Assembly (NCBI RefSeq): GCF_011008905.1
Contig: NZ_JAAIVI010000017.1
Span: 682,001 to 746,000 of the forward strand
DNA: 64,000 bases
Source: Wenzhouxiangella sp. XN201
Lineage (GTDB): Bacteria; Pseudomonadota; Gammaproteobacteria; Xanthomonadales; Wenzhouxiangellaceae
Direction of reading: 5' to 3'
Part shown: piece after piece, positions 1 to 10,083 of the stretch
Layout of the letters: the number at the start of each line of letters is the position of its first letter
Numbering within the stretch: position 1 is the stretch's first letter
Notes under the pieces: model-generated
What the model was told of the DNA's origin: nothing
The model's database searches: none
What the model saw: the letters and a program-made list of their open reading frames with translations, nothing else
Program-made: the position numbers and the translations under genes

Positions 1-1
1 C

Positions 2-307
2 AAGCAACTGACCGACCTGGCGGCCGAGCGGGTACGCGGCAGCGACACGCTGGCGCGCATCGGCGGCGAGGAATTCGCATTGATTCTTCCCGACACCACC
101 GCCGAAGAAGCCTGGCAATTGGCCGAGTCCATTCGCCAGACCATTGCCGGGACGAGCTTTCGCATCGGTGAGGAAGAAAAGCCCATCACACTTTCGGCCG
201 GGGTCGCGACCTGGCAACCGGAAATGGAAAGCATCAGCGAGCTTTTGCGCGCCGCCGACCGACAGCTTTATAAGGCCAAGTCATCCGGCCGCAACCTCGT
301 TTGTTAG
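2..307 (+). CDS. GGDEF diguanylate cyclase, C-terminal part (5' end outside window)
   Basis: The reading frame is already open at the window edge, so only the last 101 residues are visible. They form the C-terminal half of a GGDEF domain: the signature GGEEF lies near base 65, preceded by RGSD five residues upstream, which fits the RxxD product-inhibition (I) site. The end resembles the usual close of the domain (ADRQLYKAKSSGRN). The family condenses two GTP into cyclic di-GMP. The sensory N-terminus cannot be seen. Its stop codon overlaps the stop of the convergent gene to its right by 3 bases, leaving no room for a separate terminator. Confidence 0.9.
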   Translation, partial: KQLTDLAAERVRGSDTLARIGGEEFALILPDTTAEEAWQLAESIRQTIAGTSFRIGEEEKPITLSAGVATWQPEMESISELLRAADRQLYKAKSSGRNLVC

Positions 308-3300
308 TTGTCAGCGTCCAGCGGATTCGGGAAGCTGCTCTCGATCACGATCTCGCCCGCTGCCACCAGGCTCTCCAGATCCGACTTGAGACGGCGTAGA
401 AATTCCTGTGCATCATCGACTCGGGCTTTCTCCGTACCGTGGATCGCCACCCAGCCATTGCGCCCGAGCCGTTTGGCCATGTAGATTGCGCAATCGGCCA
501 CATCAACGATCTGTTCCCAGTTCATCGCGTCCGGTTCGCTCTGCACGAACGGGAAGTGGCATATACCGATCGAACAGGTACAGCGCAATCCACCCTTGAC
601 GCCGTCGACCTCGAATACCGCATCGCGGGCCTCGGTCATCATGCGCTCGGCAATGACATCGAGACGCTTGGCCTCGGTCTGACGAGCCACGACCAGAAAC
701 TCCTCCCCGCCCCAGCGCACGACATAGTCCGAGGTGCGCAACTGGCGGCGCAGGATATCCGAGTAGCCGCGCAATACCAGGTCACCCACCAAGTGACCGT
801 GTTCGTCATTGATTTGCTTGAAGTTATCCAGGTCGATCATCATGAAAACGATATCGCGGTTGGGATGTTCCTTGTCGCCGACGTAGGCACGCCGAGATTG
901 TGCGATATCGGCAATGATCTGATTCATCAGAAATCGACGGTTGTGCAGCCCGGTCAGCGGATCCGTGATCGATGCCGCTTCAAGTTTTTTATTGGCCTTT
1001 TCAAGGTCCCGGGTGCGTTCGATCACCTGGGCCTCGAGTTCTCGCCGCCGGAGCTCACTCGCGCGCAGCTTCAGCCGGACCAGCGCCCAGACCAAAAGAC
1101 CGCCCAAGACAATCGTCAGTGCCCAGAACCAGGCCGTGGCCCAGAAATGCGGGCGTACGCTGAAAGCGAATTGCGCCGGCTGCACCGTCCACGGTCCCTC
1201 GCCATACTGCGCCTGCACTTCAAACACATATTCGCCACCACTGAGATTGCCGAAGGTTACCGGGCGGTATTCCATGGGTTCCGACCAGCTCTCATCACCG
1301 CCTGCCAGCCGGTAGCGATAGCGCAACGCATCCTCAGAGCGAAAGCTCATGGCGGCATAGTGGATGTCCATGTTGCCGGCCCCTGGCGGCAGGGTTTCCC
1401 CCTCGGTGACCAAGCGCCCCTCGTGAGTGACGCGTTCCACGACCACATGTGGTGGTTGCATTTCGGAGTGGATGTATTCCGGGTCGTAGCGCATCAGACC
1501 ATCGGCCGAAGCAAACCAGAGATTGCCGTCATGGCTTTCCCAGGCGCCGGTAGCACCTCCCTCGACATGCAGCAGGCCGTCGTCGCGGCCGAAATTCCGG
1601 AACTCCATGCCGTCGTAACGGGACAATCCACGGTTGGTATAGGCCCAGACATGTCCCCGGCTATCCTCGAGTACCTGCCAGACAAAATTGTCCGACAAAC
1701 CGTCGGCCTCGGTAAGTTGCTCGGCTGAGCCGTCGGCATGCACCCGGAACAGCCCGTCTCCGTTGCTGCCGATCCACATGCTGTTGTCGCCGGCCGGGGA
1801 GAGATCCCAGATGGTTTCATCGGTGACGCCGTCGGCCGCACCGAATTGAGTGAATTTGCCGTTGGCAAGGACAAACAGTCCATTGTCACGTGTCCCGAAC
1901 CAAACTCGCCCGGCTTCATCCTCGCGAATCCGGAAAGCGTAAGCACCGGCCAATGTCGGATCGTCGACCGGCCGGATCTCGCCGTCTTCCATGAACACCG
2001 TGCCCAGATTGGTGCCAATCCAGACCCCGCCGGAATGATCCACCATTACCGATTGGGTATTGTTGGTCGGTAGACCGTCCGCATCGGTGATGATCTCGAC
2101 GATCCCTTCATCCTCGCGCCAGCGGGCCACACCGTTGTCGGTTGCGATCAAGGCTTGTCCGGGGCCGGGAAAGGCCACGGCGTAAACGCGATCGTCCAGC
2201 AGGCCGTCGGCTACCGTCAGGGTCCGGGCCGAATCAAAATTCCAGTCACCATCTTCGCGAGCGACAATCTGCACGCCCGAGCGCGTTCCAAGCCACAGTC
2301 GGCCCTGATTGTCCTCGGTAATCGAGCGAACGAAATTGTCGATCAGGCCGTGGCTGGTGAGATAGCCGGTAAACGCACTGGGAATCCACTTGCTCAGTCC
2401 GTCGTCGTGACCAATCCAGACCAGCCCTTCCCGATCCATGAAGATCGTGTGAGCGATTTCATTGGTCAGGCCATTGCTGCGATCGAGAAAAGCCTGCTCT
2501 CCGTTGGCCCTCTGCCAGTACACGCCCTGGTTTGATGCCACCCACAACTCACCCGTATCGTTACTGACAATGCCGCTGATATCGGCATTGGCAAGATCGG
2601 ATGGAATATCGTCAAGGCGCTGGACGCCGCCGTCGAGATGGCGATACAGGCCGGAGCTGGTCCCTATCCAGAGGTGATCGCCGTCGGCGTGCAATGCAGT
2701 CACGGAAGTCGCGGAATTGTTCGGTAGTGACACAGCCTGAAATTTATCGCTTGCTGGGCCCTGACGCAGCAAGCCATCCGCCGTCCCGACCCACAAACTG
2801 CCCGTGTGGTCCTGGGCCAGACTCTGGATGTTGGCGCTGGCAGAGTCCTCGATCCGACTGATCTGATCGCCCTGCACCCGGTAGAGGCCGCGATCAGTGC
2901 CGGCCCAAAGCGCATTATCGTTCGTCATCAAGGTATTGACATGCGCCTGCTCCAGGCCTTCGCCTTGTGGACAATGAAAATGTTCCTCATCTGCATTGAA
3001 GCGGCATAGACCCGACCCGGTTCCCGCCCACAAGTGGCCTTCGGGGCCGACGGCCAGCGCCGACACCAGATTGGCGCCGAGGCCATCGAGCTTGGAAAAA
3101 TTCTGGAACTGCCGGCCGTTGTAGCGCCCCAAGCCGCTGTAGGTGCCAACCCAGAGGTAACCCTCGGCATCCTGGGCAATGGCGAAGACCTGAACCTGCG
3201 GTAACCCGTCGTCAGCGCCGAAGTGATGGAAGTTGTACGTCTGAGCACTCGAGACGCTGCTGAGGGCACCGCCGATGATCAGCATTGCCCCGAGCCATAA

Positions 3301-3405
3301 ACGCCGGAATGCGGTCTGGCGGGCAACGGATTGCGGTTGTGTTTCTCCCGGATCGAGAGTCAGAAGGAATGCAGATTGATGGCTGGTATAAATGGAGACA
3401 ATCAT
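304..3405 (-). CDS. Propeller-sensor diguanylate cyclase (Reg_prop / Y_Y_Y / TM / GGDEF), paralogue 1
   Basis: A 1033-residue protein. A hydrophobic N-terminal segment (about residues 37-55, signal peptide or anchor) precedes many short repeats of the form LWVGT..GL.R.(N/D)G, typical of two-component regulator propeller blades, to about residue 640. A Y_Y_Y-like beta domain follows (about 655-740), then one membrane helix (about 755-775), a charged coiled linker and a C-terminal GGDEF domain with GGEEF near residue 898. RTSD five residues before the motif fits an I-site. The expected role is periplasmic ligand sensing coupled to cytoplasmic cyclic di-GMP synthesis; the ligand is unknown. It is the last gene of a minus-strand run behind prlC, 121 bp away. 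The start is uncertain: an ATG near 3285 would leave only a short signal peptide. Confidence 0.88.
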   Translation of the reverse strand: MIVSIYTSHQSAFLLTLDPGETQPQSVARQTAFRRLWLGAMLIIGGALSSVSSAQTYNFHHFGADDGLPQVQVFAIAQDAEGYLWVGTYSGLGRYNGRQFQNFSKLDGLGANLVSALAVGPEGHLWAGTGSGLCRFNADEEHFHCPQGEGLEQAHVNTLMTNDNALWAGTDRGLYRVQGDQISRIEDSASANIQSLAQDHTGSLWVGTADGLLRQGPASDKFQAVSLPNNSATSVTALHADGDHLWIGTSSGLYRHLDGGVQRLDDIPSDLANADISGIVSNDTGELWVASNQGVYWQRANGEQAFLDRSNGLTNEIAHTIFMDREGLVWIGHDDGLSKWIPSAFTGYLTSHGLIDNFVRSITEDNQGRLWLGTRSGVQIVAREDGDWNFDSARTLTVADGLLDDRVYAVAFPGPGQALIATDNGVARWREDEGIVEIITDADGLPTNNTQSVMVDHSGGVWIGTNLGTVFMEDGEIRPVDDPTLAGAYAFRIREDEAGRVWFGTRDNGLFVLANGKFTQFGAADGVTDETIWDLSPAGDNSMWIGSNGDGLFRVHADGSAEQLTEADGLSDNFVWQVLEDSRGHVWAYTNRGLSRYDGMEFRNFGRDDGLLHVEGGATGAWESHDGNLWFASADGLMRYDPEYIHSEMQPPHVVVERVTHEGRLVTEGETLPPGAGNMDIHYAAMSFRSEDALRYRYRLAGGDESWSEPMEYRPVTFGNLSGGEYVFEVQAQYGEGPWTVQPAQFAFSVRPHFWATAWFWALTIVLGGLLVWALVRLKLRASELRRRELEAQVIERTRDLEKANKKLEAASITDPLTGLHNRRFLMNQIIADIAQSRRAYVGDKEHPNRDIVFMMIDLDNFKQINDEHGHLVGDLVLRGYSDILRRQLRTSDYVVRWGGEEFLVVARQTEAKRLDVIAERMMTEARDAVFEVDGVKGGLRCTCSIGICHFPFVQSEPDAMNWEQIVDVADCAIYMAKRLGRNGWVAIHGTEKARVDDAQEFLRRLKSDLESLVAAGEIVIESSFPNPLDADN

Positions 3406-3526
3406 CGTTTCAGCATAGCTTGGGCTGGTGCTGATTGCAGGCGCGGACCGTATATTGCGTAAAGGGGCGACGGATTATATCCGTAACCCCATGAGTTCTC
3501 TCGGAATCGTCTGCTCCGCGAGCTGG

Positions 3527-5563
3527 CTAGGCTGCGATGCCGTAGGAGGCCAGCAAGGGTTCGAGTGCTGGTTCGCGGCCACGGAAGGCCAGCCAGGAAT
3601 CCTGCATGGGGCGGCTCGAGCCCACTTCGAGGATTTCGCGCGCCAGTCGGTGTCCGGTATCCGAATCGAACAGACCCTTGTCGCGGAACAGGTCGAAGGC
3701 GTCCCGCGCCAGCAGCTCGGCCCACAGGTAGCTGTAGTAACCGGCCGCGTAGCCGCCGTCGAACAAGTGGCTGAAACTCATCAGGAAGCGGTTGTAGGCG
3801 GGCATGGGCAGCACCGCGATGCGATCGTTCACTTCGTGCATGACGTCGATCGGATCGGCACCCGGCCGGGTGTGGAGCGCAAGGTCGCACAGCGCGAACT
3901 CGATCTGGCGCACCAGCGCCATCGCACCCAGAAACTGTTGGTTGGCCTTGAGTCCGGCTAGCATCTCTTCCGGCAGAGGTTCGCCGGTATCCACATGGCG
4001 CGCGTAGCGCTCGAGTGACTCGGCCTCCCAGGCCCAGCCCTCCATCAGTTGACTCGGCAATTCCACAGCGTCCCATTCCACGCCGTTGATTCCGGCCACG
4101 CCGGGCAGGTCGATGCGGGTAAGCAGGTGGTGCAGGCAGTGCCCGAATTCATGGAAGAGGGTGACGACATCGTCGTGCGTGAGCAAACTCGGCTGGTCCT
4201 GCCCGGGTGGGGCGAAATTGCAGGTCAGGTAGGCGATCGGCAATTGTTCAATGCCGCCGACACGCATGCGTGCTCGGCAGACATCCATCCATGCGCCGCC
4301 GGACTTGCGCGGCCGGCTGTAGAGGTCGAGGTAGAGGCCGGCCGTTTTCTCCCCGCTCTCATCGAGTACGTGGAAGAAATGCACGTCTTCGTGCCAGGTA
4401 TCGATCCGCTCGTCGGCTTCGAAGCGCAGCCCGAACAGTTCGCCGGCGGTGGTGAACAGGCCGTCGAAGACGCGCTGGAGTTCGAACCAGGGCTTGAGCA
4501 TGGATTCGTTGATGCCGAGCTTCTGTTCACGCAGCTTCTCGCTGTAGTAGGCGATATCCCAGGGCTCCAGCGGCGTTTCTGCACCCAGGTCGCCGGCAAA
4601 CCCGTTCAGTTCCTCGAGCTGTGCTTTGGCCTGCGGCCGCGCGCGTTCGGCCAGATGGTTCAGAAAACCCTCGACTTCTTCGGCTGTGTCGGCCATGCGC
4701 GTTGAAAGCCGCATTGCCGCATGATGTTCGAAATCCAGCAGCCTGGCTTGCTCGTCGCGCAGGGCGAGCATCTCGCGCATGACCGGGCCATTGTCGAACT
4801 GCCCTCCCTGAGGGCCGGTCTCCGAGGCACGGGTGGCGAAGGCGCGGTGGAAGCGCTGGCGCAAGTCGCGGTCGTCGGCATAGGTAATGACGGCGCGATA
4901 GGCCGGAAAGCTGAGATTGGCCATCCAGCCGTCCTGACCGGCATCGCGGGCCATGCCGGCGAGCAATTCCAGCTCGGATTCGGGCAGGCCGGCGAGCTGT
5001 TCGGCTTCGTCGAAGGTCTCGCTGTAGGCTTCGGTGGCATCGAGCACGTGATTGCCGAAGCGGTTGCCCAACTCGGAAAGGCGCAGGCTGGTCTCGCCGA
5101 AGCGCTTGCGCTCGGATTCGGGCAGGTCGACGCCGGCGAGATGGAAATTGCGCAGTTCATGTTCGACGGTGGCTCTCAGGGCGGCATCTTGCGTGACAAA
5201 ATCCTCGCGCTCGGCCAGCGCCTTGTAAGCGGCCCAAAGCTTTCGGTTCTGCCCGCGTTCAGTATGAAAGCGGGTCATTGGCGCCAGGCAGGCCTGGTAA
5301 GCATCGCGCCACTCGGGCGTGTTGATGACAGCATGCAGGTGCGAGATGGCCGACCAGGTATTGGCCAGAGCGTTGTCGGCCAGGGTTTCGGCCACGACGA
5401 CGTTGCCGTAGTCGACTTCCTTGTCGAGGGACTCGATACGTTCGATCACTTCGAGATAGTCGGCCAGCCGTTTCTCCAGGGCGGGCAAAGCGTGTTCCGG
5501 CCGGATCTTCGAAAAGGCCGGCAGGCCGCCATCGAGCAGGGGGTTTTCGAGATCAGTCTTCAT
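3527..5563 (-). CDS. prlC: Oligopeptidase A (M3 family zinc metallopeptidase)
   Basis: A 678-residue protein, the normal length for bacterial oligopeptidase A. The zinc motif HEFGHCLHH is near residue 468 (HExxH), followed by the expected downstream glutamate region. The N-terminus (NPLLDGGLPAFSKIRPEHALPALE) matches the family well. It degrades short peptides in the cytoplasm, including cleaved signal peptides, and takes part in the late steps of protein turnover. Its start codon lies 11 bases inside the end of the upstream propeller-GGDEF gene, so translational coupling is likely. It therefore sits between two paralogous cyclic di-GMP sensor genes, an unusual neighbourhood for a housekeeping peptidase. 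Confidence 0.95.
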   Translation of the reverse strand: MKTDLENPLLDGGLPAFSKIRPEHALPALEKRLADYLEVIERIESLDKEVDYGNVVVAETLADNALANTWSAISHLHAVINTPEWRDAYQACLAPMTRFHTERGQNRKLWAAYKALAEREDFVTQDAALRATVEHELRNFHLAGVDLPESERKRFGETSLRLSELGNRFGNHVLDATEAYSETFDEAEQLAGLPESELELLAGMARDAGQDGWMANLSFPAYRAVITYADDRDLRQRFHRAFATRASETGPQGGQFDNGPVMREMLALRDEQARLLDFEHHAAMRLSTRMADTAEEVEGFLNHLAERARPQAKAQLEELNGFAGDLGAETPLEPWDIAYYSEKLREQKLGINESMLKPWFELQRVFDGLFTTAGELFGLRFEADERIDTWHEDVHFFHVLDESGEKTAGLYLDLYSRPRKSGGAWMDVCRARMRVGGIEQLPIAYLTCNFAPPGQDQPSLLTHDDVVTLFHEFGHCLHHLLTRIDLPGVAGINGVEWDAVELPSQLMEGWAWEAESLERYARHVDTGEPLPEEMLAGLKANQQFLGAMALVRQIEFALCDLALHTRPGADPIDVMHEVNDRIAVLPMPAYNRFLMSFSHLFDGGYAAGYYSYLWAELLARDAFDLFRDKGLFDSDTGHRLAREILEVGSSRPMQDSWLAFRGREPALEPLLASYGIAA

Positions 5564-8500
5564 GAGCTTGCCGCAATTCAGTGTTTCGGGTTGGGTGGAA
5601 TTGGATCTGCACGTCGCCGCGTGCTATGCAGGCGGGCAGGTCATTGCGCAGGGCGTTCAGTAGCCGCCGGGCGTCTTGCTCGCGTTCCGGCCTGAGAATG
5701 GCCCAGCCGTCCCGGCCATGTCGCTTGACCTGGTAAAGCGCCCGGTCAGCCAGTTCGACGACGGTCTCCCAGTCGGATTTTACGACCGCATCGTTTGATA
5801 CCAGTGGTAGTTCGGCATAGCCAACCGAGACGGTGATGGTTTGTCGGCGCTCTCCGTCGATGGAGTAGGGACGATCTCTCAGCCCGGCCTGCAAACGATG
5901 CAGGGTCGTGTCCGCATCGGTCCGGTCGAGGCCTGGTAATACGATGAGAAACTCCTCGCCGCCCCAGCGGATGGCGTAGTCAGTGTCGCGAACCAGTTGG
6001 CGCAGACGCTCTCCCATCTGTTCGAGAATCTGGTCGCCGGCTCGGTGTCCGATCTGGTCGTTGATGTTCTTGAAGTGATCGACGTCGATCAGGGCAAAGC
6101 CGATCACCGGGTCGCTGCTTGAACGAGACTGCTCACGCAGGCGTTCGAGGCGGCTGGCTTCGAGCGGCATACGCTGCTCGAGATAGCGGCGGTTGTGCAG
6201 GCCGGTCAGGCTGTCACGCTCGCTCAAGCGCTTGAGTGCCCGGTTGGCTTGCTGTAGCTGCACATTACTCTCGCGCAGCGCTTCGGTCTGCCGCTCGACT
6301 TCCTGCTCGAGCGCCTGTTGCCGCCGCTGCCACTGGTGCTTGCGCCAATAGTAGGCGAGCCAGAGCAGGCCTGCGGCTGCCAGTGCTATCAGCAGGTAAA
6401 ACCCGGACGTTTCCGAGAAGCGGGCAGGAATCGCCAGATCGACGCCTGCGGCTTGCGATGCCCGGATGCCCACGCCGTTGGCTGCCCGGATCTCGAAGCG
6501 GTAGCGGCCGGGCGGCAGGTTGGTGTACTCGACCCGCTGCTGCTCGATCGAGGGCAGTTGACGCCAGTCGTGAAAGTTCTGCAGGCGATAGTCGAGTTGC
6601 ACGCCCTGGGGATCCCTGAGGCTGATGGCGGCGAACTCGAAGGCAAGATCCCGAGCGCCCAGGTCGAGCTGTAGCGGGCCATTCTGCGGTAGCTCCCGCC
6701 ATTGCTCGCCCACACGCACACGCTCGACATGAAGCGCCGGAGGTGGCATGGATGTATCGATTGAATCGGGCCGAAGGCGAATCACGCCGTCACGAGTCGG
6801 CAGCCACAATCCGTCCGCACGCAAAAGGCCCTTGGCGTGTCCCGCGCCATTGCAGCAAAAGCCCTGCTGACTGCCCCGGTGCTGGCCACTTTCGCTGATC
6901 AGCATTTGCGCATCGACAGTCTCCGGCCGTTGCTCCGGGGAGAATCCGATGTCCTCGACCGGTACGCGGTAGACACCCTGGAAGCTGGCCACCCACAGAA
7001 AGCCGTGTTCATCGTCAGTAATGAAATAACTCGAATCACTCGGCAAGCCCTGTGACCGTGTCAGACGGGCGAACTGCACGCCATCGCCCACGAACAGGCC
7101 CCGATCCATCGAGCCGATGACGATTCGATTCGCGTCGACGATGTGCAGGGCCATGACCGTCAGGTTGGCCGGCAGGCCATGCTTCTCCCCCAACACTGTC
7201 CAGGCACCGGGCCGGCCGCGAAAGACGCCGCTCTCGGTGGCCACCAACAGGGATTCGTCCGGCAGGGTCTGCAGTTGCCGAACGCTGCGTGTGCCGATTG
7301 TTCGATCCAGATGCTCAAGTCGGCCGTCGTCGTGCTGCAGGTACAGGCCATTACTGGTCAGATAGAAGTAGCGGCCATGGCGGCGGGCCGGGACGATACC
7401 GTTGATCTGGTAAGGGTCGAGCGCTTTCAGGGTCTCGGGACGGCTCAGCGTTCCGGTTGCGGGATCGAGCCCAATCAGGCCGCGGCGCGTGCCGATCCAG
7501 AGCCGGTCGGATTCCGCGAGCAACGTGTAGGCATGGGGGTGTGGCAGTTCGTGGCCCGACAGGACCGGCTTAAAGCGCCCATCGCGCAATTGTGCCAGGC
7601 CATCGGTAGTGCCGACCCACAACGCGCCTTCATCGGCCGGCGCCAGACTCCAGGTCAACGCCTCGTTCAATCCTTCCGCTACGCTGTAGCGATCGGCCCG
7701 TCCCGGCCAGTAGCGTGCAAGCCCGTTGACTGCGCTGCCCATCCAGAGATTGCCTTCGACATCCTCGAACAGCGCCTGAATCTGCGGGTGATAGCCAGGG
7801 TAGCGATCATCAATGCGCTCGACCAATTGCCCGTCTCGCAGCCGGAACAGGGATTGTTCGGTGGCGATCCAGGTATCGCCGAGGCCGTCGGCCAACTGTG
7901 CGGTGATCGGTGTATTGTTCAGCCCCGGATGCAGAGCCACCGCCTCGGGACCCGGTCCCGCATGCTGGAACAGGCCGTTTGTGCTCGCCAGCCAGAGTCC
8001 GTCGGGCCGGGCCACGAATCCGGTGATCAGTGTGGCCGACAGGGACTCCGGCAGGGACCATTCGCTGATGTTTCCGTCTTCGCCCATCGACCAGTAGCGG
8101 CCGAGCCCACCAATCCAGATTCGCTTCTCGATCTGCGCGAGGCCGCCGATGCGATCGGAACGTTCGCGGGTCGCCTGTACGGAATCGCCGTCGATCCGGA
8201 AAAGGCCCTCGTCCGTGCCGGCCAGGATGACGCCGCTGCGCATCTCCAGCAGGGCATTGACCACGGTCTCGCCATCATTCGACGCGGCCAGGGGAAGCTC
8301 GACCTGGCGGAACATGTCGTTCTCGCGGACCGACAGGCCCTTGCGGGTGCCGACCCACAGGCGGCCGGCTTCATCGCTGAGCAGGCTGCTGATGTCGTTG
8401 CCGACCAGGCCCGGATGATCCTCGACGACATACTCGCGAAATTGCTGGCCGTCGAAGCGCGACAATCCGTGTTGCGTGCCCAGCCACAGGTAACGACCAT

Positions 8501-8672
8501 GGTCCTGCGCAATGGCCATGACCGAGCGTTGCGGCAGCCCGCTTTCCAGCGACCAGGTGGCCTGATCGAAGTCCGCGAAGTCACTCCCTGTCGCGGTGAC
8601 TGCCAGCAAGGCCAGGACAGACCCGGCCAGTGCATTGCCGGCAATGCACATCCACGGTGATCGGGATTTCAT
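5553..8672 (-). CDS. Propeller-sensor diguanylate cyclase (Reg_prop / Y_Y_Y / TM / GGDEF), paralogue 2
   Basis: A 1039-residue protein with the same architecture as the gene at 304-3405. The start was set at the ATG at 8672 (MKSRSPW) because it opens directly into a signal peptide; a longer frame to 8798 would run into the aminotransferase gene. Propeller blades (LWLGT..GLSRFDGQQF and variants) fill about residues 40-640. A Y_Y_Y-like domain, a membrane helix near 756-777, a long coiled segment and a GGDEF domain with GGEEF near residue 903 follow. RDTD five residues before GGEEF fits an I-site. It probably senses an exported or imported compound and makes cyclic di-GMP. It overlaps prlC by 11 bases. 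Confidence 0.88.
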   Translation of the reverse strand: MKSRSPWMCIAGNALAGSVLALLAVTATGSDFADFDQATWSLESGLPQRSVMAIAQDHGRYLWLGTQHGLSRFDGQQFREYVVEDHPGLVGNDISSLLSDEAGRLWVGTRKGLSVRENDMFRQVELPLAASNDGETVVNALLEMRSGVILAGTDEGLFRIDGDSVQATRERSDRIGGLAQIEKRIWIGGLGRYWSMGEDGNISEWSLPESLSATLITGFVARPDGLWLASTNGLFQHAGPGPEAVALHPGLNNTPITAQLADGLGDTWIATEQSLFRLRDGQLVERIDDRYPGYHPQIQALFEDVEGNLWMGSAVNGLARYWPGRADRYSVAEGLNEALTWSLAPADEGALWVGTTDGLAQLRDGRFKPVLSGHELPHPHAYTLLAESDRLWIGTRRGLIGLDPATGTLSRPETLKALDPYQINGIVPARRHGRYFYLTSNGLYLQHDDGRLEHLDRTIGTRSVRQLQTLPDESLLVATESGVFRGRPGAWTVLGEKHGLPANLTVMALHIVDANRIVIGSMDRGLFVGDGVQFARLTRSQGLPSDSSYFITDDEHGFLWVASFQGVYRVPVEDIGFSPEQRPETVDAQMLISESGQHRGSQQGFCCNGAGHAKGLLRADGLWLPTRDGVIRLRPDSIDTSMPPPALHVERVRVGEQWRELPQNGPLQLDLGARDLAFEFAAISLRDPQGVQLDYRLQNFHDWRQLPSIEQQRVEYTNLPPGRYRFEIRAANGVGIRASQAAGVDLAIPARFSETSGFYLLIALAAAGLLWLAYYWRKHQWQRRQQALEQEVERQTEALRESNVQLQQANRALKRLSERDSLTGLHNRRYLEQRMPLEASRLERLREQSRSSSDPVIGFALIDVDHFKNINDQIGHRAGDQILEQMGERLRQLVRDTDYAIRWGGEEFLIVLPGLDRTDADTTLHRLQAGLRDRPYSIDGERRQTITVSVGYAELPLVSNDAVVKSDWETVVELADRALYQVKRHGRDGWAILRPEREQDARRLLNALRNDLPACIARGDVQIQFHPTRNTELRQAHED

Positions 8673-8730
8673 GCGCTTGGGGTCTGTGCGGAAATGCTGA
8701 TCCCCCCTGGAATCGGTGCGTATAAACCGT

Positions 8731-9975
8731 TCATTGTACCGCTCGGATGCGCTGCGGTTCGTCAGCCAGTTCCTCGAGCAGGTTCTCGATGCGCTCAAAG
8801 GCTTCGGTCAGCTGTTCGGCCTCGGGCAACAGCGTGATTCGGAAGTGATTGCGTTGGGGAATGTTGAAGCTCGATCCGGGAACGACCAGAATGTGCTTGT
8901 GCTCGAGCAGTTCGGCGGCGAAGCGATGGTCGTCGAAGTCGCCGAAGACTTCGGTGCGCACCGACGGGAAGGCATACATGGCCCCCATCGGCTTGACCAG
9001 TTCGAGAAACCGGCTCTTGCTGCAGGCTTCGATCACCGCCTGGCGCGACTCGAACAGTCGGCCGTCGCGGCCGACCAGGTCGGCGATGGACTGATAGCCG
9101 CCGAGTGCGGTCTGTACCGCCCATTGGCCGGGTACGTTGGCCGACAGCCTCAGCGCAGCCAGTTTTTCCACCGCCAGCATGTAGTTCTCGGCGCGCTCCA
9201 GCGCGCCGGTGAATACCGCCCAGCCCACGCGCCAGCCGCAGGCCCGGTAAACCTTCGACAATCCGCCGAAGGACACGCACAGGGTCTCGGGCGCGAGCGG
9301 CGCCATCGGCACGAAGCGCGCGTCCTCGTAGCAGATGCTGTCGTAAATCTCGTCGGAGAAGATGATCAGGTCGTGGCGGGTGGCCAGGTCGGCGAGAGCC
9401 TGGAGTGACTCTTCCGGGTAGACGGCGCCGGTGGGATTGTTGGGATTGATCACCACGATGGCGCGCGTCTTGGGCGTGATTTGCCGTTCGATCTGCGCGA
9501 TGTTCGGGATGAAGCCGTCGGCAGCCTGACACGGATAGTGCACGGCCCGGCCGCCATTGAGCATGACCGCGGCCGTCCACAGCGGGTAGTCCGGTGCGGG
9601 GACGAGCACCTCATCGCCGGGTTCGAGCAGTGAACGCAGGGTCAGGTCGACGAGTTCGGATACCCCGTTGCCGATGATGACCTGATCGTAGCGGGTGTCG
9701 GTCAGCCCGCGTGACTGGAACTGCATGGCCACCGCCTCGCGCGCCGGAAAGATGCCGGCCTGCGGTCCGTACCCTTCCGAGAAGGGCAGATTGCGGATGA
9801 TCGCCCGGCGCATGGTTTCGGGTGTACGAAAACCGAAGGCGCCGGGGTTGCCGATGTTCAGATGCAGAATGTCGTTGCCGGCCTGCTCGAGCTCTCGCGC
9901 ACGTCGGGCGAGGGCGCCGCGAATCTCGTAGCGCACCGCCTCGAGCCGGCCAGCGGTCTGGAAGGGCGGTTTCAT
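8731..9975 (-). CDS. alaA: Class I/II pyridoxal-phosphate aminotransferase, AlaA-like
   Basis: A 414-residue fold-type I aminotransferase. The Schiff-base lysine is K241 in SFGGLSKVYRACGWRVGW. The substrate and cofactor segments NPNNPTGAVYPEE and SDEIYDSICYED are well conserved. The N-terminus (HLNIGNPGAFGFRTPE) resembles the AlaA/AlaC alanine transaminases more than aspartate aminotransferase, so alanine-pyruvate-glutamate transamination is the best guess; the exact substrate cannot be fixed from sequence. It heads a minus-strand run with the propeller-GGDEF and prlC genes, 58 bp upstream of the next start. Confidence 0.85.
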   Translation of the reverse strand: MKPPFQTAGRLEAVRYEIRGALARRARELEQAGNDILHLNIGNPGAFGFRTPETMRRAIIRNLPFSEGYGPQAGIFPAREAVAMQFQSRGLTDTRYDQVIIGNGVSELVDLTLRSLLEPGDEVLVPAPDYPLWTAAVMLNGGRAVHYPCQAADGFIPNIAQIERQITPKTRAIVVINPNNPTGAVYPEESLQALADLATRHDLIIFSDEIYDSICYEDARFVPMAPLAPETLCVSFGGLSKVYRACGWRVGWAVFTGALERAENYMLAVEKLAALRLSANVPGQWAVQTALGGYQSIADLVGRDGRLFESRQAVIEACSKSRFLELVKPMGAMYAFPSVRTEVFGDFDDHRFAAELLEHKHILVVPGSSFNIPQRNHFRITLLPEAEQLTEAFERIENLLEELADEPQRIRAVQ

Positions 9976-10083
9976 ACGGGCAATGATACCGTTTCGGTCA
10001 TGCTGCAGAAATGAAGTTTCGTAGAGGCAGATCAGTTAATCTTCGGACCTGACCTTCGCCAATACCCCGAGGAACACCCACCG

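Noticed and set aside
439-1728. Long plus-strand open frame (429 codons)
   Set aside because: It is antisense to the propeller-GGDEF gene, has no recognisable domain, and reflects the high-GC codon pattern of the real gene.
7143-8660. Plus-strand open frame of 505 codons
   Set aside because: Antisense shadow of the second propeller-GGDEF gene, which has clear domains.
8673-8798. N-terminal extension of the second propeller-GGDEF protein
   Set aside because: It would overlap the aminotransferase gene and precede an otherwise proper signal peptide.
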